Source: an uncultured Bacteroidales bacterium (GTDB taxonomy: Bacteria; Bacteroidota; Bacteroidia; Bacteroidales; Bacteroidaceae). From it: 64,000 nucleotides of DNA. The number at the start of each line of letters is the position of its first letter. Position 1 is the first letter of the stretch. Positions 51,036-60,876 of this stretch are shown piece by piece. A program made the position numbers and the translations under genes. The stretch spans positions 1-64,000 of the forward strand of contig CADBXL010000001.1 in NCBI GenBank assembly GCA_902798615.1, in the 5' to 3' direction. The notes beneath the pieces are model-generated. The model had not been told where the DNA came from. It searched no databases and worked only from the letters and a program-made list of their open reading frames with translations.

Positions 51036-53009
51036 ATGTATAGCAAAGAAGAACTCATGTCCAAGCCTGTAGAAGAGCTTGAGACTATAGCCAAGACCTT
51101 AGGCTCTGAGCTCTCTGCCGAAGACGGCGCAGAAGCCTTGGCAGACTTCATTATTGGAGACTTCTCTCAGGAAGAAGAGAAGCCTAAGAAGAAGCGTACT
51201 ACCACCAAGAAGACAGAAATGCCAGAAGGTGAGGACACTACTGTCAAGAAGAAGCGCGGAAGGCCTTCTAAGGCCGACATCGCAGCAAGAGCAGCAGAAG
51301 AGGCCTTGAAGAACCTCAGTAACACAGAAAATGAAACTCCAGAAAAACCGGAAGAACTTGCCATAAACTTCACAGAAGATTCTACTAATACTCCTTCAGA
51401 AGAAGAGAATGTAGCAACCGCTGTTTCCGAGGATGCCGCTCCAAAGAAGAGGCGTGCACGCCGTAGCAAAGAGGAGATTCTTGCTGCTGCCCAGGCTAAG
51501 GTAGCCGCTCTTGCTGCAAAGAATCAGGAAATGGAGAATTTCACGGAAGAGGCAGCAGAGACAACAGGCGAGGACATTCCAGACTTCCTCGTGAACGACG
51601 GTAATGCCGAAGGTGAGGAAGGTGAAATGCCGGAAGGCGAAGAAATGGCATCTGGCAATCTCCTTTCACAGTTCCAGGAGAAAGTAAATGCCCACAACGC
51701 ATCAGGTGATGTATGGGAAGGTGATCCGGGCGACGGTACAGACTTCATCGTGGTATTGGATCTCCCTGTAGAGGACCACTATGCAAGCGTGTCATACGAC
51801 ATGCTCGACAACCCTACGACTATCGTCGAACAGGTTGCTCCTCAATCCATGTTGCGCCCAGCAACTCCACAAGAAGAGAAATACGACTTCACAGATATCA
51901 TATCTGCCAACGGCGTACTCGAGGTAATGCCTGACGGCTACGGATTCCTGCGTTCAAGCGATTTCAACTACCTTTCTTCTCCTGACGATATTTTCCTTAC
52001 CGTACAGCAGATAAAGAAATACTCGCTGAAGACAGGCGATGTGGTACAATGCCGCGTTCGTCCTCCTCGCGAGGGTGAGAAATACTTCCCTATGACAAGC
52101 ATAGAGATGATCAACGGCCGTATGCCTAACGAGATACGCGACCGCCTTTCATTCGAGCACCTCACACCTCTCTTCCCAGAAGAGAAGTTCAACCTCACAG
52201 GCGACCGTCGCACAACCAATATCTCTACACGTATCGTTGACCTATTCTCTCCTATCGGTAAAGGACAGCGTGCTCTTATCGTGGCTCAGCCAAAGACTGG
52301 TAAGACAATCCTCATGAAGGATATTGCCAACGCAATAGCAGCAAACCATCCAGAGGCTTACCTCATGATGCTGCTTATCGACGAGCGTCCTGAGGAGGTA
52401 ACGGATATGGCTCGTACCGTTAATGCCGAGGTTATCGCCTCTACATTCGATGAGCCTGCCGAGCGCCACGTGAAGATTGCGGGTATCGTTCTTGAGAAGG
52501 CAAAGAGAATGGTAGAATGCGGACATGATGTTGTTATCTTCCTTGACTCTATCACTCGTCTGGCTCGTGCCTACAACACCGTTGCTCCTGCTTCTGGTAA
52601 GGTTCTTACCGGTGGTGTTGATGCCAACGCCCTTCAGAAGCCAAAGCGTTTCTTCGGTGCTGCTCGTAACATCGAGGGTGGCGGTTCTCTTACCATCATA
52701 GCAACAGCCCTCATAGATACAGGCTCTAAGATGGATGAAGTTATCTTCGAGGAATTCAAGGGTACAGGTAACATGGAGTTGCAGCTTGACCGCTCACTTG
52801 CCAACAAGCGTATCTTCCCAGCCGTTAACCTTGTTCAGAGTAGTACTCGTCGCGACGACCTTCTCCACGACAAGACAACCCTCGACCGTATGTGGATTCT
52901 CCGTAAGCATATCTCTGACATGAACTCTATCGAGGCTATGAACATGATCGGAGACCTCATGAAGCGCACGAACTCTAACGAGGAGTTCCTTGTAGCCATG
53001 AACGGATAA
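51036..53009 (+). CDS. rho: transcription termination factor Rho with long N-terminal insertion
   Basis: 657 residues, ~240 more than E. coli Rho (419). ATG 51036 is chosen over an upstream TTG. Residues 1-45 are the Rho N domain ([19 protein letters not shown]); ~46-235 is a low-complexity charged insertion with [27 protein letters not shown] and an acidic stretch [12 protein letters not shown], common in Bacteroidota Rho. The RNA-binding cold-shock-like domain ([19 protein letters not shown]) lies ~285-345, and the ATPase core follows with P-loop QPKTGKT near 419 and RLARAYNT in the Q/R loops. Basic and acidic segments may favour RNA capture or phase-separated assembly. Confidence 0.96.
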   Translation: MYSKEELMSKPVEELETIAKTLGSELSAEDGAEALADFIIGDFSQEEEKPKKKRTTTKKTEMPEGEDTTVKKKRGRPSKADIAARAAEEALKNLSNTENETPEKPEELAINFTEDSTNTPSEEENVATAVSEDAAPKKRRARRSKEEILAAAQAKVAALAAKNQEMENFTEEAAETTGEDIPDFLVNDGNAEGEEGEMPEGEEMASGNLLSQFQEKVNAHNASGDVWEGDPGDGTDFIVVLDLPVEDHYASVSYDMLDNPTTIVEQVAPQSMLRPATPQEEKYDFTDIISANGVLEVMPDGYGFLRSSDFNYLSSPDDIFLTVQQIKKYSLKTGDVVQCRVRPPREGEKYFPMTSIEMINGRMPNEIRDRLSFEHLTPLFPEEKFNLTGDRRTTNISTRIVDLFSPIGKGQRALIVAQPKTGKTILMKDIANAIAANHPEAYLMMLLIDERPEEVTDMARTVNAEVIASTFDEPAERHVKIAGIVLEKAKRMVECGHDVVIFLDSITRLARAYNTVAPASGKVLTGGVDANALQKPKRFFGAARNIEGGGSLTIIATALIDTGSKMDEVIFEEFKGTGNMELQLDRSLANKRIFPAVNLVQSSTRRDDLLHDKTTLDRMWILRKHISDMNSIEAMNMIGDLMKRTNSNEEFLVAMNG

Positions 53010-53020
53010 GGGCTATATAA

Positions 53021-53125
53021 ATGAAAAGTGAAAAATGAAAAATACAGGTTACTAACATGCCATAAAAGCATTCACAATAAATGGTAACTTGTATTTTTCA
53101 TTTTTCACTTTTCATTTTTCATTTA
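53021..53125. repeat. outer palindrome of the family B type without the 121-bp core
   Basis: AAATGAAAAGTGAAAAATG...AATACAGGTTACT...GGTAACTTGTATTTTTCATTTTTCACTTTTC: the same outer arms as around family B copies 2 and 3, but with an unrelated centre. Confidence 0.75.
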
Positions 53126-53164
53126 AAATTTCACTTTAAAATTTTTCTTTTTTTCCTTTTTTCC

Positions 53165-53195
53165 TTGCTAATACTATTTTTTTTCAATATCTTTG
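53165..53195 (+). promoter_or_regulatory. promoter of the 765-aa thioredoxin-fold gene
   Basis: TTG (53165-53167), 20 nt, TATCTTTG (53188-53195). Confidence 0.82.
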
Positions 53196-53260
53196 CAACA
53201 CGAAAACCAAATCTATAAAGACGGAACAAAAAATTCTAATCATAAACAAACACCAAAACA

Positions 53261-55558
53261 ATGAAAAAAGTAGCCACTTCGCTATTACTCATGCTCATTG
53301 CCATTGGCAGTTGGGCTCAGAAGGTTTGGAACAACCCATCATTTGAACCAAACCTGTACAGTTCGAATCTCAACATCACAGATGTGGAGTTCAAGCCTAA
53401 TGAAACAATCCTTCATCTGAACTTCAGATTCCCCCATAAGCTTTGGGTGAAATTCGTATCGGCATCTATCCTAAAGACTCCCGACGGCAAGACTTACGCC
53501 ATAACAGGCGGTAAGGCTACACGCGAGGGTGAGGATGACTACACGCCTGATTCTCTGTATTATACCTCTGCCATAACTGACGAGGGGAACATTGCCCTCC
53601 ACTTTGAGCCATTACCAGCAAAGACCAAGACCTTTGACTTTATTGAGGGCTACGAGCAAGGTGCCTTTGGATTATCTGCCATTACCGACCCTGCCATTAT
53701 CCCCACCTCATCAAACTGGCGAAGCACCACCACAGGCGACTGGGTGCTCGGTCTATATAAGGACGTTGCGATCTATGACAGTAAGGTATGGCAATATGCT
53801 CAAAAGACTGAAAAGAAGGTTGTTTTAACTGACGGGAAAGAGAACATAACCATAGCTATCGGCAAAGATAAGAACGGAGAAAGAGAATTTACCATCAACG
53901 GCAAGAAACAGCCCCTTGCCATGATTACAACTCAAGCCTACCCAGATTACCCGACATTTGACTCTACCCCATTGAGCGCAGAGCTGAAATCTGGCACAGC
54001 CCATATTTCTGGTATTTTGAAAGGTTTTTCCTCTGAAGAACTGAAGGGGGACACCATCTCTATTATGGTAAGCGTAAACAACAACTTCGGACGTGAATAC
54101 TTAAATTACTATGGCAAAGTAGATTCATTAGGTTATTTCAGTTTGGATGTTCCCCTTCTTGGTACACAAGAACTCAAGATAAGCACAATAGTTGGCAAAA
54201 GAAGATACATGTACAACCGTTGTATTCTGCAACCTGGTGATAGTATTTTCATGCTTAAAGAAAAGTTCTATATACCAATGGCTATGGGTAAAAGTGCAAG
54301 ATTGCAAAACGAGATCAATAGTTTTGACAGAAATACAATGGCAGAAACAGTAACAATGAGGAAAATGGAGCCAAGCAGGGAAGAGGCCATCAGCTATAAG
54401 AACGAATGTATTGATAAATACAACAAACATCTTGACAAAAGAAGGGCATTTCTTGAACAGCATCCAACATTCAGTCAGCAGTTTCGCGACTATGATTCTA
54501 TAACAAGCGTTTTCCGTACCGCAGAACACATCATATCTATGATATATGAGACCCCGACCAAGGCAGTACCGGCAGAATGCGCGGAAAGTGTGATGAAACT
54601 CATTGACATTAACGCTTCACTTCCCTTGAATCTTATTACGGAAATAAGGTCAACGATTGAATGCATTAATCGAAACAAAGCCTTTCAAGGACCGATGAAG
54701 GAATACTTTCTAAACACTCCCTCTGCTCTTCACGACCTGCTAATCTCTGGAATTGCGAAGCTATCGGTTGAGGACAGCACAAAGATTGTGCAGTTTATCA
54801 ACGATCCAAAATCTGTCAGTAAGACTGAAGTAGAAAGGATCTTTGAATACTATGGGATGATGGGTATAGAGACAGAATGTCGTTTATACCACATATACGA
54901 CGAACCTTTCTATGAGTCAATATGCACAACTGACAATCTCCTTGACCTTCATCTTTCAAACCAAGTTTCCATGCAGTTAGAAGGAAGCCATCAACCACTT
55001 GATGAGTATTCCTTGAGTATGGCCAATAAGATTAAACTAAATTCGGTAAGAGAAAGACTCCTCAAGCGACACGAATACTACAAAGATGTGCTCAAAGGTA
55101 AGGAAGAGGCGGTAAATGCCGTTATTCATCCATCGACTGATGTAGAAGGATTGACAGACGGCAAGGCTATTCTTGACAAACTCGTTGCGCCCTACAAGGG
55201 TAAGATTGTGTATCTTGACATCTGGGGTACTTGGTGCGGTCCTTGCAAGAATAAGCTCAAGGAATCACACAAGCTAAAGGCAGAACTGAAAAACTATGAC
55301 ATAGTATATCTCTACCTTGCAAACAATTCTCCAGAGGATTCATGGAAGAACGTAATAGGTGAGTATAACCTCACAGAGCCTAATTGCGTACACTACAATC
55401 TCCCTCCAAAGCAACAACGCGCCATAGAGCAATATGTGAAGATTACCGGCTATCCTACATATCGTCTTATTGACAGGAAAGGAGGGCTGCATCATCTCAA
55501 GTTGACAGATGACGAAGACCTCCCTAAATTCAAGAAAACACTCGACGAGCTACCATAA
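53261..55558 (+). CDS. large exported TlpA-like thiol-disulfide protein
   Basis: 765 residues. Signal peptide MKKVATSLLLMLIAIGSWAQ, nearly the same as the two thioredoxin-fold paralogues at 43-46 kb. N-terminal beta-rich region (~20-330), a helical middle (~340-610), and a C-terminal thioredoxin fold from ~625 with KIVYLDIWGTWCGPCKNKL (WCGPC near 656, the canonical TlpA motif) and cis-Pro in ITGYPTYRLI. Periplasmic, probably a reductase for exported proteins or cytochrome maturation. Third related gene of the window, but the only one with the classical motif. Confidence 0.88.
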   Translation: MKKVATSLLLMLIAIGSWAQKVWNNPSFEPNLYSSNLNITDVEFKPNETILHLNFRFPHKLWVKFVSASILKTPDGKTYAITGGKATREGEDDYTPDSLYYTSAITDEGNIALHFEPLPAKTKTFDFIEGYEQGAFGLSAITDPAIIPTSSNWRSTTTGDWVLGLYKDVAIYDSKVWQYAQKTEKKVVLTDGKENITIAIGKDKNGEREFTINGKKQPLAMITTQAYPDYPTFDSTPLSAELKSGTAHISGILKGFSSEELKGDTISIMVSVNNNFGREYLNYYGKVDSLGYFSLDVPLLGTQELKISTIVGKRRYMYNRCILQPGDSIFMLKEKFYIPMAMGKSARLQNEINSFDRNTMAETVTMRKMEPSREEAISYKNECIDKYNKHLDKRRAFLEQHPTFSQQFRDYDSITSVFRTAEHIISMIYETPTKAVPAECAESVMKLIDINASLPLNLITEIRSTIECINRNKAFQGPMKEYFLNTPSALHDLLISGIAKLSVEDSTKIVQFINDPKSVSKTEVERIFEYYGMMGIETECRLYHIYDEPFYESICTTDNLLDLHLSNQVSMQLEGSHQPLDEYSLSMANKIKLNSVRERLLKRHEYYKDVLKGKEEAVNAVIHPSTDVEGLTDGKAILDKLVAPYKGKIVYLDIWGTWCGPCKNKLKESHKLKAELKNYDIVYLYLANNSPEDSWKNVIGEYNLTEPNCVHYNLPPKQQRAIEQYVKITGYPTYRLIDRKGGLHHLKLTDDEDLPKFKKTLDELP

Positions 55559-55602
55559 GGAAATTATAAAATGAAAAGTGAAAAATACAAGTTACACTTG
55601 TG

Positions 55603-55723
55603 AGTGAATAGATAATAGTGAAAAGCGAATAATACTTAATACTGGTAGCCACCAGAACGAGATTAACATAATGGCGTTAGCCAGTATTAAGTATTATTAT
55701 CTATTCGTTATTCACTATTCACT
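55603..55723 (+). repeat. 121-bp dispersed palindromic repeat, family B copy 3
   Basis: Exactly 121 bp, AGTGAATAGATAATAGTG...TTATTCACTATTCACT. With outer arms the unit spans ~55563-55763 and parallels copy 2. Confidence 0.9.
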
Positions 55724-55757
55724 AAAATACTAATCTGTATTTTTCATTTTTCACTTT

Positions 55758-57812
55758 TCATTTACCCGCAATGGCAAGCAGATTCTGAAGCCTGATAATC
55801 TCATCCCTGTACTGGGCAGCCTGAAGGAAGTCCATATTTCTGGCAGACTCCTTCATCTTCTCTGTGGTGTATTTGATAGAGTCCTCAAGCTGCTTACGCG
55901 ACATCTTCCCGACAATAGGATCAGCAACCATAGTGGTTTCCTTCTCAATATACGGCTGATATGCCTTGCCCTTCTTCGCATCAACAACCTTAACATCTGC
56001 TTGTTCGGCATTAGCCCTTGCAAGAGACGAACCGCTGATGTTCTTGACAATCTGCTGAGGAGTAATACCATGCTCCTCGTTATATTGCATCTGCTTCTTC
56101 CTTCGACGCATGGTCTCATCTATCGTCTGCTGCATACTCTCCGTAATGGTATCGGCATACATTATCACAAGTCCGTTGACATTACGGGCAGCACGACCAG
56201 CCGTTTGCGTAAGACTCCTATGAGAGCGTAGGAATCCCTCCTTGTCGGCATCGAGTATGGCAACAAGCGAAACCTCCGGCAAATCAAGTCCCTCACGCAG
56301 AAGATTAACGCCCACGAGGACATCATAAACCCCAGCCCTTAAATCGCTCAGTATCTTCACTCTATCAAGCGTAGAGACATCAGAATGGATATAATTGGCA
56401 TGAATGCCGTTATCGAGAAGATACTCCGTTAGCTCTTCCGCCATTCGCTTGGTGAGAGTGGTGACAAGAACTCGCTCCTTCCTTTCAATTCTGACAAGAA
56501 TCTCCTCTAAGAGATCATCCATCTGGTTCTCGCTCGGACGAACAACAATCTCTGGGTCAAGAAGTCCAGTAGGACGGATAACCTGTTCAACGACAACACC
56601 TTCCGACTCTTCAAGTTCAAAGTCGGCTGGAGTGGCAGAGACATAGATAACCTGATTGATAAGTTCCTCAAATTCCTCGAATCTCAACGGACGATTGTCA
56701 AAGGCTGCTGGCAAGCGGAAACCGAACTCCACAAGGTTCTGTTTTCTTGCCCTATCACCTCCGTACATAGCCCTTATCTGAGGTACGGAAACGTGACTCT
56801 CATCCACCATAAGGAGAAAGTCTTTAGGGAAGAAATCGAAGAGACAATAAGGACGCTCACCAGGGGCACGACCATCAAAATAACGAGAATAGTTCTCTAT
56901 GCCCGAACAATGGCCAAGTTCCTTGACCATCTCCATATCATATTCTACACGCTCCTTGATTCTCTGCGCCTTTATCCCATCGCCAAGTTCCGTAAAATAT
57001 TCTATCTGCTTAACGAGATCATCCTGTATATCATGGATAGCCCTTTCCGACTGTTCCTTAGTTGTCACGAAGAGGTTTGCAGGATAAATTTGATAATCAT
57101 CAAAAGATTCCAACCTCTTGAAAGTTAATCCATCAAGTTCCTCGATAGAGTCAATCTCATCATCCCAGAATGTTATGCGAACGATATTCTCGCTATATGC
57201 CATAGAGACATCGACAGTATCACCCTTTACGCGGAAGTTTCCACGCTCCAATGCAATATCATTTCTGACATAGAGAGCATCCACGAGCTTTCTCAGGAAG
57301 GCGTTTCTATCAATCTTCTCTCCCCTCTTCACGCTAATGATACTTCCCTGCATGGAAGAAGGTCCTCCCATACCGTAGATGCACGAAACGGAAGACACCA
57401 CGACAACATCCCTTCTGCCACTCAGAAGTGAAGAAACAGCCGAGAGACGAAGGCGGTCAATCTCCTCGTTTATGGCAAGGTCTTTCTCAATATACGTGTC
57501 GGTATGAGGAATATATGCCTCTGGCTGATAGTAGTCGTAGTAAGAGACGTAATATTCCACAGCATTATCTGGAAAGAATCCCTTCATCTCCTCATAGAGC
57601 TGGGCAGCAAGGGTCTTGTTATGGCTAAGGATAAGGGTTGGACGATTCACATTCGCTATCACATTAGCCATAGTAAAAGTCTTTCCCGAACCTGTAACGC
57701 CGAGCAATACCTGAGAGCGCTCGCCATTCTGGAGCCCTTCGGTAAGTTGCCTTATTGCCTCCGGCTGATCACCAGTCGGAGAGTATTTTGATGTTAATTT
57801 AAACTCGTTCAT
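55758..57812 (-). CDS. uvrB: excinuclease ABC subunit B
   Basis: 684 residues from MNEFKLTSKYSPTGDQPEAI (ATG 57810-57812; an in-frame ATG at 57818 is also possible). DNA damage-verifying helicase-like subunit of nucleotide excision repair. Walker A GVTGSGKTFTMANV, the beta-hairpin YYDYYQPEAYIP, motif GLDLPEVSLVAILDADKEGFLRS, and the C-terminal UVR motif (MRESARNMDFLQAAQYRDEIIRLQ) that contacts UvrC. A longer frame to 57995 enters the bamD gene region and is rejected. Confidence 0.97.
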   Translation of the reverse strand: MNEFKLTSKYSPTGDQPEAIRQLTEGLQNGERSQVLLGVTGSGKTFTMANVIANVNRPTLILSHNKTLAAQLYEEMKGFFPDNAVEYYVSYYDYYQPEAYIPHTDTYIEKDLAINEEIDRLRLSAVSSLLSGRRDVVVVSSVSCIYGMGGPSSMQGSIISVKRGEKIDRNAFLRKLVDALYVRNDIALERGNFRVKGDTVDVSMAYSENIVRITFWDDEIDSIEELDGLTFKRLESFDDYQIYPANLFVTTKEQSERAIHDIQDDLVKQIEYFTELGDGIKAQRIKERVEYDMEMVKELGHCSGIENYSRYFDGRAPGERPYCLFDFFPKDFLLMVDESHVSVPQIRAMYGGDRARKQNLVEFGFRLPAAFDNRPLRFEEFEELINQVIYVSATPADFELEESEGVVVEQVIRPTGLLDPEIVVRPSENQMDDLLEEILVRIERKERVLVTTLTKRMAEELTEYLLDNGIHANYIHSDVSTLDRVKILSDLRAGVYDVLVGVNLLREGLDLPEVSLVAILDADKEGFLRSHRSLTQTAGRAARNVNGLVIMYADTITESMQQTIDETMRRRKKQMQYNEEHGITPQQIVKNISGSSLARANAEQADVKVVDAKKGKAYQPYIEKETTMVADPIVGKMSRKQLEDSIKYTTEKMKESARNMDFLQAAQYRDEIIRLQNLLAIAGK

Positions 57813-57826
57813 AGACATAATTTGTG

Positions 57827-57834
57827 CAAAATTA
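57827..57834 (-). promoter_or_regulatory. -7 box of uvrB, very close to the start codon
   Basis: Minus-strand TAATTTTG, only 9-15 nt before the candidate ATGs, with no good -33 partner. If used, the mRNA would be nearly leaderless. Confidence 0.45.
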
Positions 57835-57896
57835 CGGATTTCTTTGAAATAAATGTTATAAAAACCATTTTTTTTGTGAAAAATAATATATACCAC

Positions 57897-57927
57897 TTTG
57901 ATATTACGAGAATTATGTGTAATTTTG
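57897..57927 (+). promoter_or_regulatory. promoter of the bamD operon
   Basis: TTTG (57897-57900), 19 nt, TAATTTTG (57920-57927), ~25 nt before the ATG. Confidence 0.85.
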
Positions 57928-57955
57928 CAGTCCGAAATATAATTATATTCATTTA

Positions 57956-58792
57956 ATGAACAAAATTCTTCTTTATTCTGTAGCATCGGCAGCATTACTG
58001 TTGTGCAGTTGCAAGTCAGAATTCAACGCAGTCTATAAAACAAACGATACATCATACCGATATGAATACGCCAAGGAAAATTATGCCCTGCAGAAATTCA
58101 CTCGTGCGTCTATTCTTTTCGGCGACCTGATAAATATCACCAAGGGAACAGACAACGCCGAGGAGTGTCTTTTCCTCTATGGTATGTCAACCTTTAATAC
58201 CGGCGACTACGAATCAGCCGCTGAGATATTCAAGAAATACGTACAGACATACCCTAAGGGGCAATACTCTGAGATGGCAAGCTATTTCGTTGGCGAAAGT
58301 CTCTACAAAGGCTCACCTGAGGTTCGTCTTGACCAGTCGGACACTTACAACGCCATCAAGTCATATCAGGACTTCATGGATCTCTATCCTTTCTCAAGCA
58401 TGAAGGACAGAGCACAAAACAGGATGTACGAACTTCAGGACAAACTCGTAGAGAAAGAGCTTCTCAACGCTAAGCTCTACTACAACCTCGGTACATATTT
58501 CGGAAACTGCACAAGCGGCGGCAACAACTACGAGGCATGTATCGTAACTGCTCAGAATGCCCTCAAGGACTACCCTTACACCAACTATCGCGAAGCCTTC
58601 GCTTCACTCATCATGAAGAGTAAGTTCGAACTGGCTCAGCAGAGCGTAGAAGCAAAGAAACTCGACCGTTTTCAGGATGCAGAGGATGAGTGCTACGGCT
58701 TCATCAACGAATATCCTGACTCAAAGGAACGCTCTGTTGCTGAGAAGTACATCGAGAAGTGCAAGAAAGTCACTAAGGACGCAAAGGAATAA
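57956..58792 (+). CDS. bamD: outer membrane protein assembly factor BamD
   Basis: 278 residues. Lipoprotein signal MNKILLYSVASAALLLCSC (lipobox LCSC). Five TPR-like helical pairs, with YEYAKENYALQKFTRASILFGDL, CLFLYGMSTFNTGDYESAAEIFKKYVQTYPKGQYSEMASYFVGESLY and CYGFINEYPDSKERSVAEKYIEK. Scaffold lipoprotein of the BAM complex facing the periplasm. First gene of a bamD-rpoZ-DUF4293 unit. Confidence 0.95.
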   Translation: MNKILLYSVASAALLLCSCKSEFNAVYKTNDTSYRYEYAKENYALQKFTRASILFGDLINITKGTDNAEECLFLYGMSTFNTGDYESAAEIFKKYVQTYPKGQYSEMASYFVGESLYKGSPEVRLDQSDTYNAIKSYQDFMDLYPFSSMKDRAQNRMYELQDKLVEKELLNAKLYYNLGTYFGNCTSGGNNYEACIVTAQNALKDYPYTNYREAFASLIMKSKFELAQQSVEAKKLDRFQDAEDECYGFINEYPDSKERSVAEKYIEKCKKVTKDAKE

Positions 58793-58825
58793 AAAACAAT
58801 CATCAAAAAAAACAGTATAACAAAA

Positions 58826-59167
58826 ATGGATTACAAGAAATCAAAGGCTCCGGTTAATACCGTAACACGCAACATCATGGACCTCTGTGAAGACACAGAC
58901 AACATTTACGAGAGCGTTGCTATCATCGGCAAGCGCGCTAACCAGATAGCTGCTGAAATCAAGCAGGATCTCAGCAAGAAACTCGCTGAGTTCGCAAGCT
59001 ACAACGACAGCCTCGAGGAAGTTTTCGAGAACCGTGAGCAGATTGAAATCAGCCGTTACTACGAGAAGTTGCCAAAGCCAACACTTCTCGCTACACAGGA
59101 ATTTATTGAAAAGAATATCTACTGGCGTGATCCTGCCAAGGAGCGTCAGTTCGAGGATGAGGATTAA
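58826..59167 (+). CDS. rpoZ: RNA polymerase omega subunit (Bacteroidota type)
   Basis: 113 residues. NIMDLCEDTDNIYESVAIIGKRANQIAAEIKQDLSKKLAEF matches the omega/Rpb6-like region with the conserved KRANQIA helix that clasps the beta' C-terminus, and a Bacteroidota-specific C-terminal extension follows (ISRYYEKLPKPTLLATQEFIEKNIYWRDP). 33 bp after bamD and 3 bp before the DUF4293 gene. Confidence 0.92.
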   Translation: MDYKKSKAPVNTVTRNIMDLCEDTDNIYESVAIIGKRANQIAAEIKQDLSKKLAEFASYNDSLEEVFENREQIEISRYYEKLPKPTLLATQEFIEKNIYWRDPAKERQFEDED

Positions 59168-59170
59168 AGC

Positions 59171-59638
59171 ATGATTCAGAGAAAACAGACAATATACCTT
59201 TTCTTCTGCATCATCTGCTTCATCATTTGTGCCGTAGCGCCACTAGGAAGTCTCATTCCCGAAGGTATGGGCGTTGCATCGGTAGTTAACAGTATCGGCG
59301 TTGTTGATGGGAATACAGGAGCACTCTCCTACCCCTATTTCGCCCTCCCGATGTTCTTCCTCGCCCTAAATGTCTTCTGGAGTCTTGCTATCATCTTCAT
59401 GTACAAGAACCGCAAGACACAGGCTTTGAACTGCTACATACAACTTGCAGCAATACTCGTAGAAGTAATCGTCTGCTGCGCTTTGGTATATTACACAAGC
59501 ATAGACGGCAAGGAAGTATCATTCCGCCCAGCATTCGCGCTCTGTACACCTATCATCGCTATGATCTTCCTCCTACTTGCCCACAAAGGCATAATGGATG
59601 ATGAACGTCTCGTAAGGGCTGCGGATAGGATTAGGTAA
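59171..59638 (+). CDS. DUF4293 family membrane protein
   Basis: 155 residues with four hydrophobic helices: IYLFFCIICFIICAVAPLGSL, YFALPMFFLALNVFWSLAIIFMY, YIQLAAILVEVIVCCALVYY, FALCTPIIAMIFLLLAHKGI. The start MIQRKQTIYLFF and the end DDERLVRAADRIR are typical of DUF4293. Inner membrane; function unknown. Three bp after rpoZ, so cotranscribed. Confidence 0.92.
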   Translation: MIQRKQTIYLFFCIICFIICAVAPLGSLIPEGMGVASVVNSIGVVDGNTGALSYPYFALPMFFLALNVFWSLAIIFMYKNRKTQALNCYIQLAAILVEVIVCCALVYYTSIDGKEVSFRPAFALCTPIIAMIFLLLAHKGIMDDERLVRAADRIR

Positions 59639-59700
59639 AGGAAGTGTAAAGAGTAAAGTAGAAAGTATAATGTAGATAGAAATATCGTCATTTACAAGAA

Positions 59701-59742
59701 TAAAAGCCACTTGAGGATTATTCCTTAAGTGGCTTTTACAAT
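59701..59742 (+). terminator. terminator hairpin after the DUF4293 gene
   Basis: TAAAAGCCACTT-GAGGA-TTAT-TCCTT-AAGTGGCTTTTA is a nearly perfect 17-bp stem-loop inside a larger GTAAAGTAGAAAGT/ACTTTATACTTTAC palindrome. Confidence 0.72.
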
Positions 59743-59781
59743 CTACATTACACTTTACACTTTATACTTTACACCCCAACG

Positions 59782-59813
59782 AAAAAAGGCTCATCTTTCG
59801 ATGAGCCTTTTTA
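59782..59813 (-). terminator. bidirectional terminator downstream of rpmA
   Basis: AAAAAGGCTCAT-CTTTCG-ATGAGCCTTTTT: a 12-bp stem with A-run and T-run; works for the minus-strand L21-L27 operon and for the convergent plus-strand unit. Confidence 0.88.
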
Positions 59814-59847
59814 TGTTTGTTTGGAATAAATTTTTGTTTGAATAAGT

Positions 59848-60117
59848 TTAAGCCTCAGCTTGTGGAGCAGGTATTACAGAAACCACGCTCTTGTCATACT
59901 TACCCTTGTGGAAGTTTACTGTTCCGTCGATAAGAGCATAGAGAGTGTCGTCCTTACCCTGTGCTACACCAGCACCTGGGAAATGCTTGTTACCACGCTG
60001 ACGAACGATGATATTGCCTGCTACTACAGACTGACCACCGAAGATCTTAACACCAAGTCGCTGAGCTGCTGATTCACGGCCGTTCTTAGAACTACCTACA
60101 CCTTTTTTATGTGCCAT
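59848..60117 (-). CDS. rpmA: 50S ribosomal protein L27
   Basis: 89 residues. [51 protein letters not shown] is standard L27, with the N-terminal tail that reaches the peptidyl-transferase centre starting directly at Ala (no cleaved extension). 18 bp after rplU. Confidence 0.97.
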   Translation of the reverse strand: MAHKKGVGSSKNGRESAAQRLGVKIFGGQSVVAGNIIVRQRGNKHFPGAGVAQGKDDTLYALIDGTVNFHKGKYDKSVVSVIPAPQAEA

Positions 60118-60135
60118 TCTTTAGTTCCTCCTTGA

Positions 60136-60453
60136 TTAAGCTACAACTGATTTGATTACTACCTGTGTGAACTGTGCACGATGACCGTTCTTCTTGCGAG
60201 AGTCCTTACGACGCTTCATCTTGAAGACAATGATCTTCTCACCCTTAACGAGAGGCTGTACAACTTCACATACTACCTTTGCTCCTTCTACAGTTGGAGC
60301 ACCTACTGTGATAGCACCGTCGTTATCAACGAGCAGTACCTTCTCAAACTCAATGGTCTGGCCTTCCTGTGCGTCCTTAACGTGGTGCACGAAGAGCTTC
60401 TTGCCCTCCTCAGCCTTAAACTGCTGACCATTGATCTCTACAATTGCGTACAT
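60136..60453 (-). CDS. rplU: 50S ribosomal protein L21
   Basis: 105 residues: [67 protein letters not shown]. First gene of rplU-rpmA. A GCCCGA/TCGGGC hairpin (60520-60541) lies at the start of the leader. Confidence 0.97.
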   Translation of the reverse strand: MYAIVEINGQQFKAEEGKKLFVHHVKDAQEGQTIEFEKVLLVDNDGAITVGAPTVEGAKVVCEVVQPLVKGEKIIVFKMKRRKDSRKKNGHRAQFTQVVIKSVVA

Positions 60454-60876
60454 TTAATTTTTTATGTATTAAATTGTTATTTCTGCCAGGCGGATAGCGA
60501 CTCACTACCACTTATTCGAGCCCGAACAGACTAAATCGGGCACAAAGTTACAAAATTTTTCTCAAATACAAGTCTTACACCTTATATTTAAAAAGAATAT
60601 TAACAAGGTTTAACATTAACAGTTAATCCATCTCCCTTGAGTCGCAGATCCGTTGTAAATCCGCTATAGGTCCGTTATAAATCCGTTCTTCCACCGTACC
60701 AAACTCGATGAACCTCCCATTCTGAATAGGACCAAGAACAGACCTTCATCGAGTTTGGTACGGAGGAGAAGCGAAGGTATAGCGAATAATCAGCGGACAT
60801 AAATAAAATCTCTCTGCCCCAAATGAATGGAACAGAGAGAATATTTCAAATCAGTATGGCTATATGCCAACTTCGA
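60454..60876. other. 420-bp gap with the L21 promoter and a family D repeat
   Basis: Holds the rplU -7 box (60543-60550, TAACTTTG on the minus strand; TTG 18 nt upstream) and a TCCGTTGTAAATCCGCTATAGG-type tract with inverted CCGTACCAAACTCGATGA/TCATCGAGTTTGGTACGG arms. No ORF with coding character. Confidence 0.75.
60640..60785. repeat. family D repeat tract with inverted arms
   Basis: Direct units TCCGTTGTAAA, TCCGCTATAGG, TCCGTTATAAA and inverted arms 60697-60714 / 60748-60765. Related tracts occur at about 14383, 16575, 23280 and 45860. Confidence 0.75.

Noticed and set aside
60520..60541. L21 leader riboswitch-like element
   Set aside because: Only one 6-bp hairpin is visible at the transcript start; not enough to assign a known leader family.
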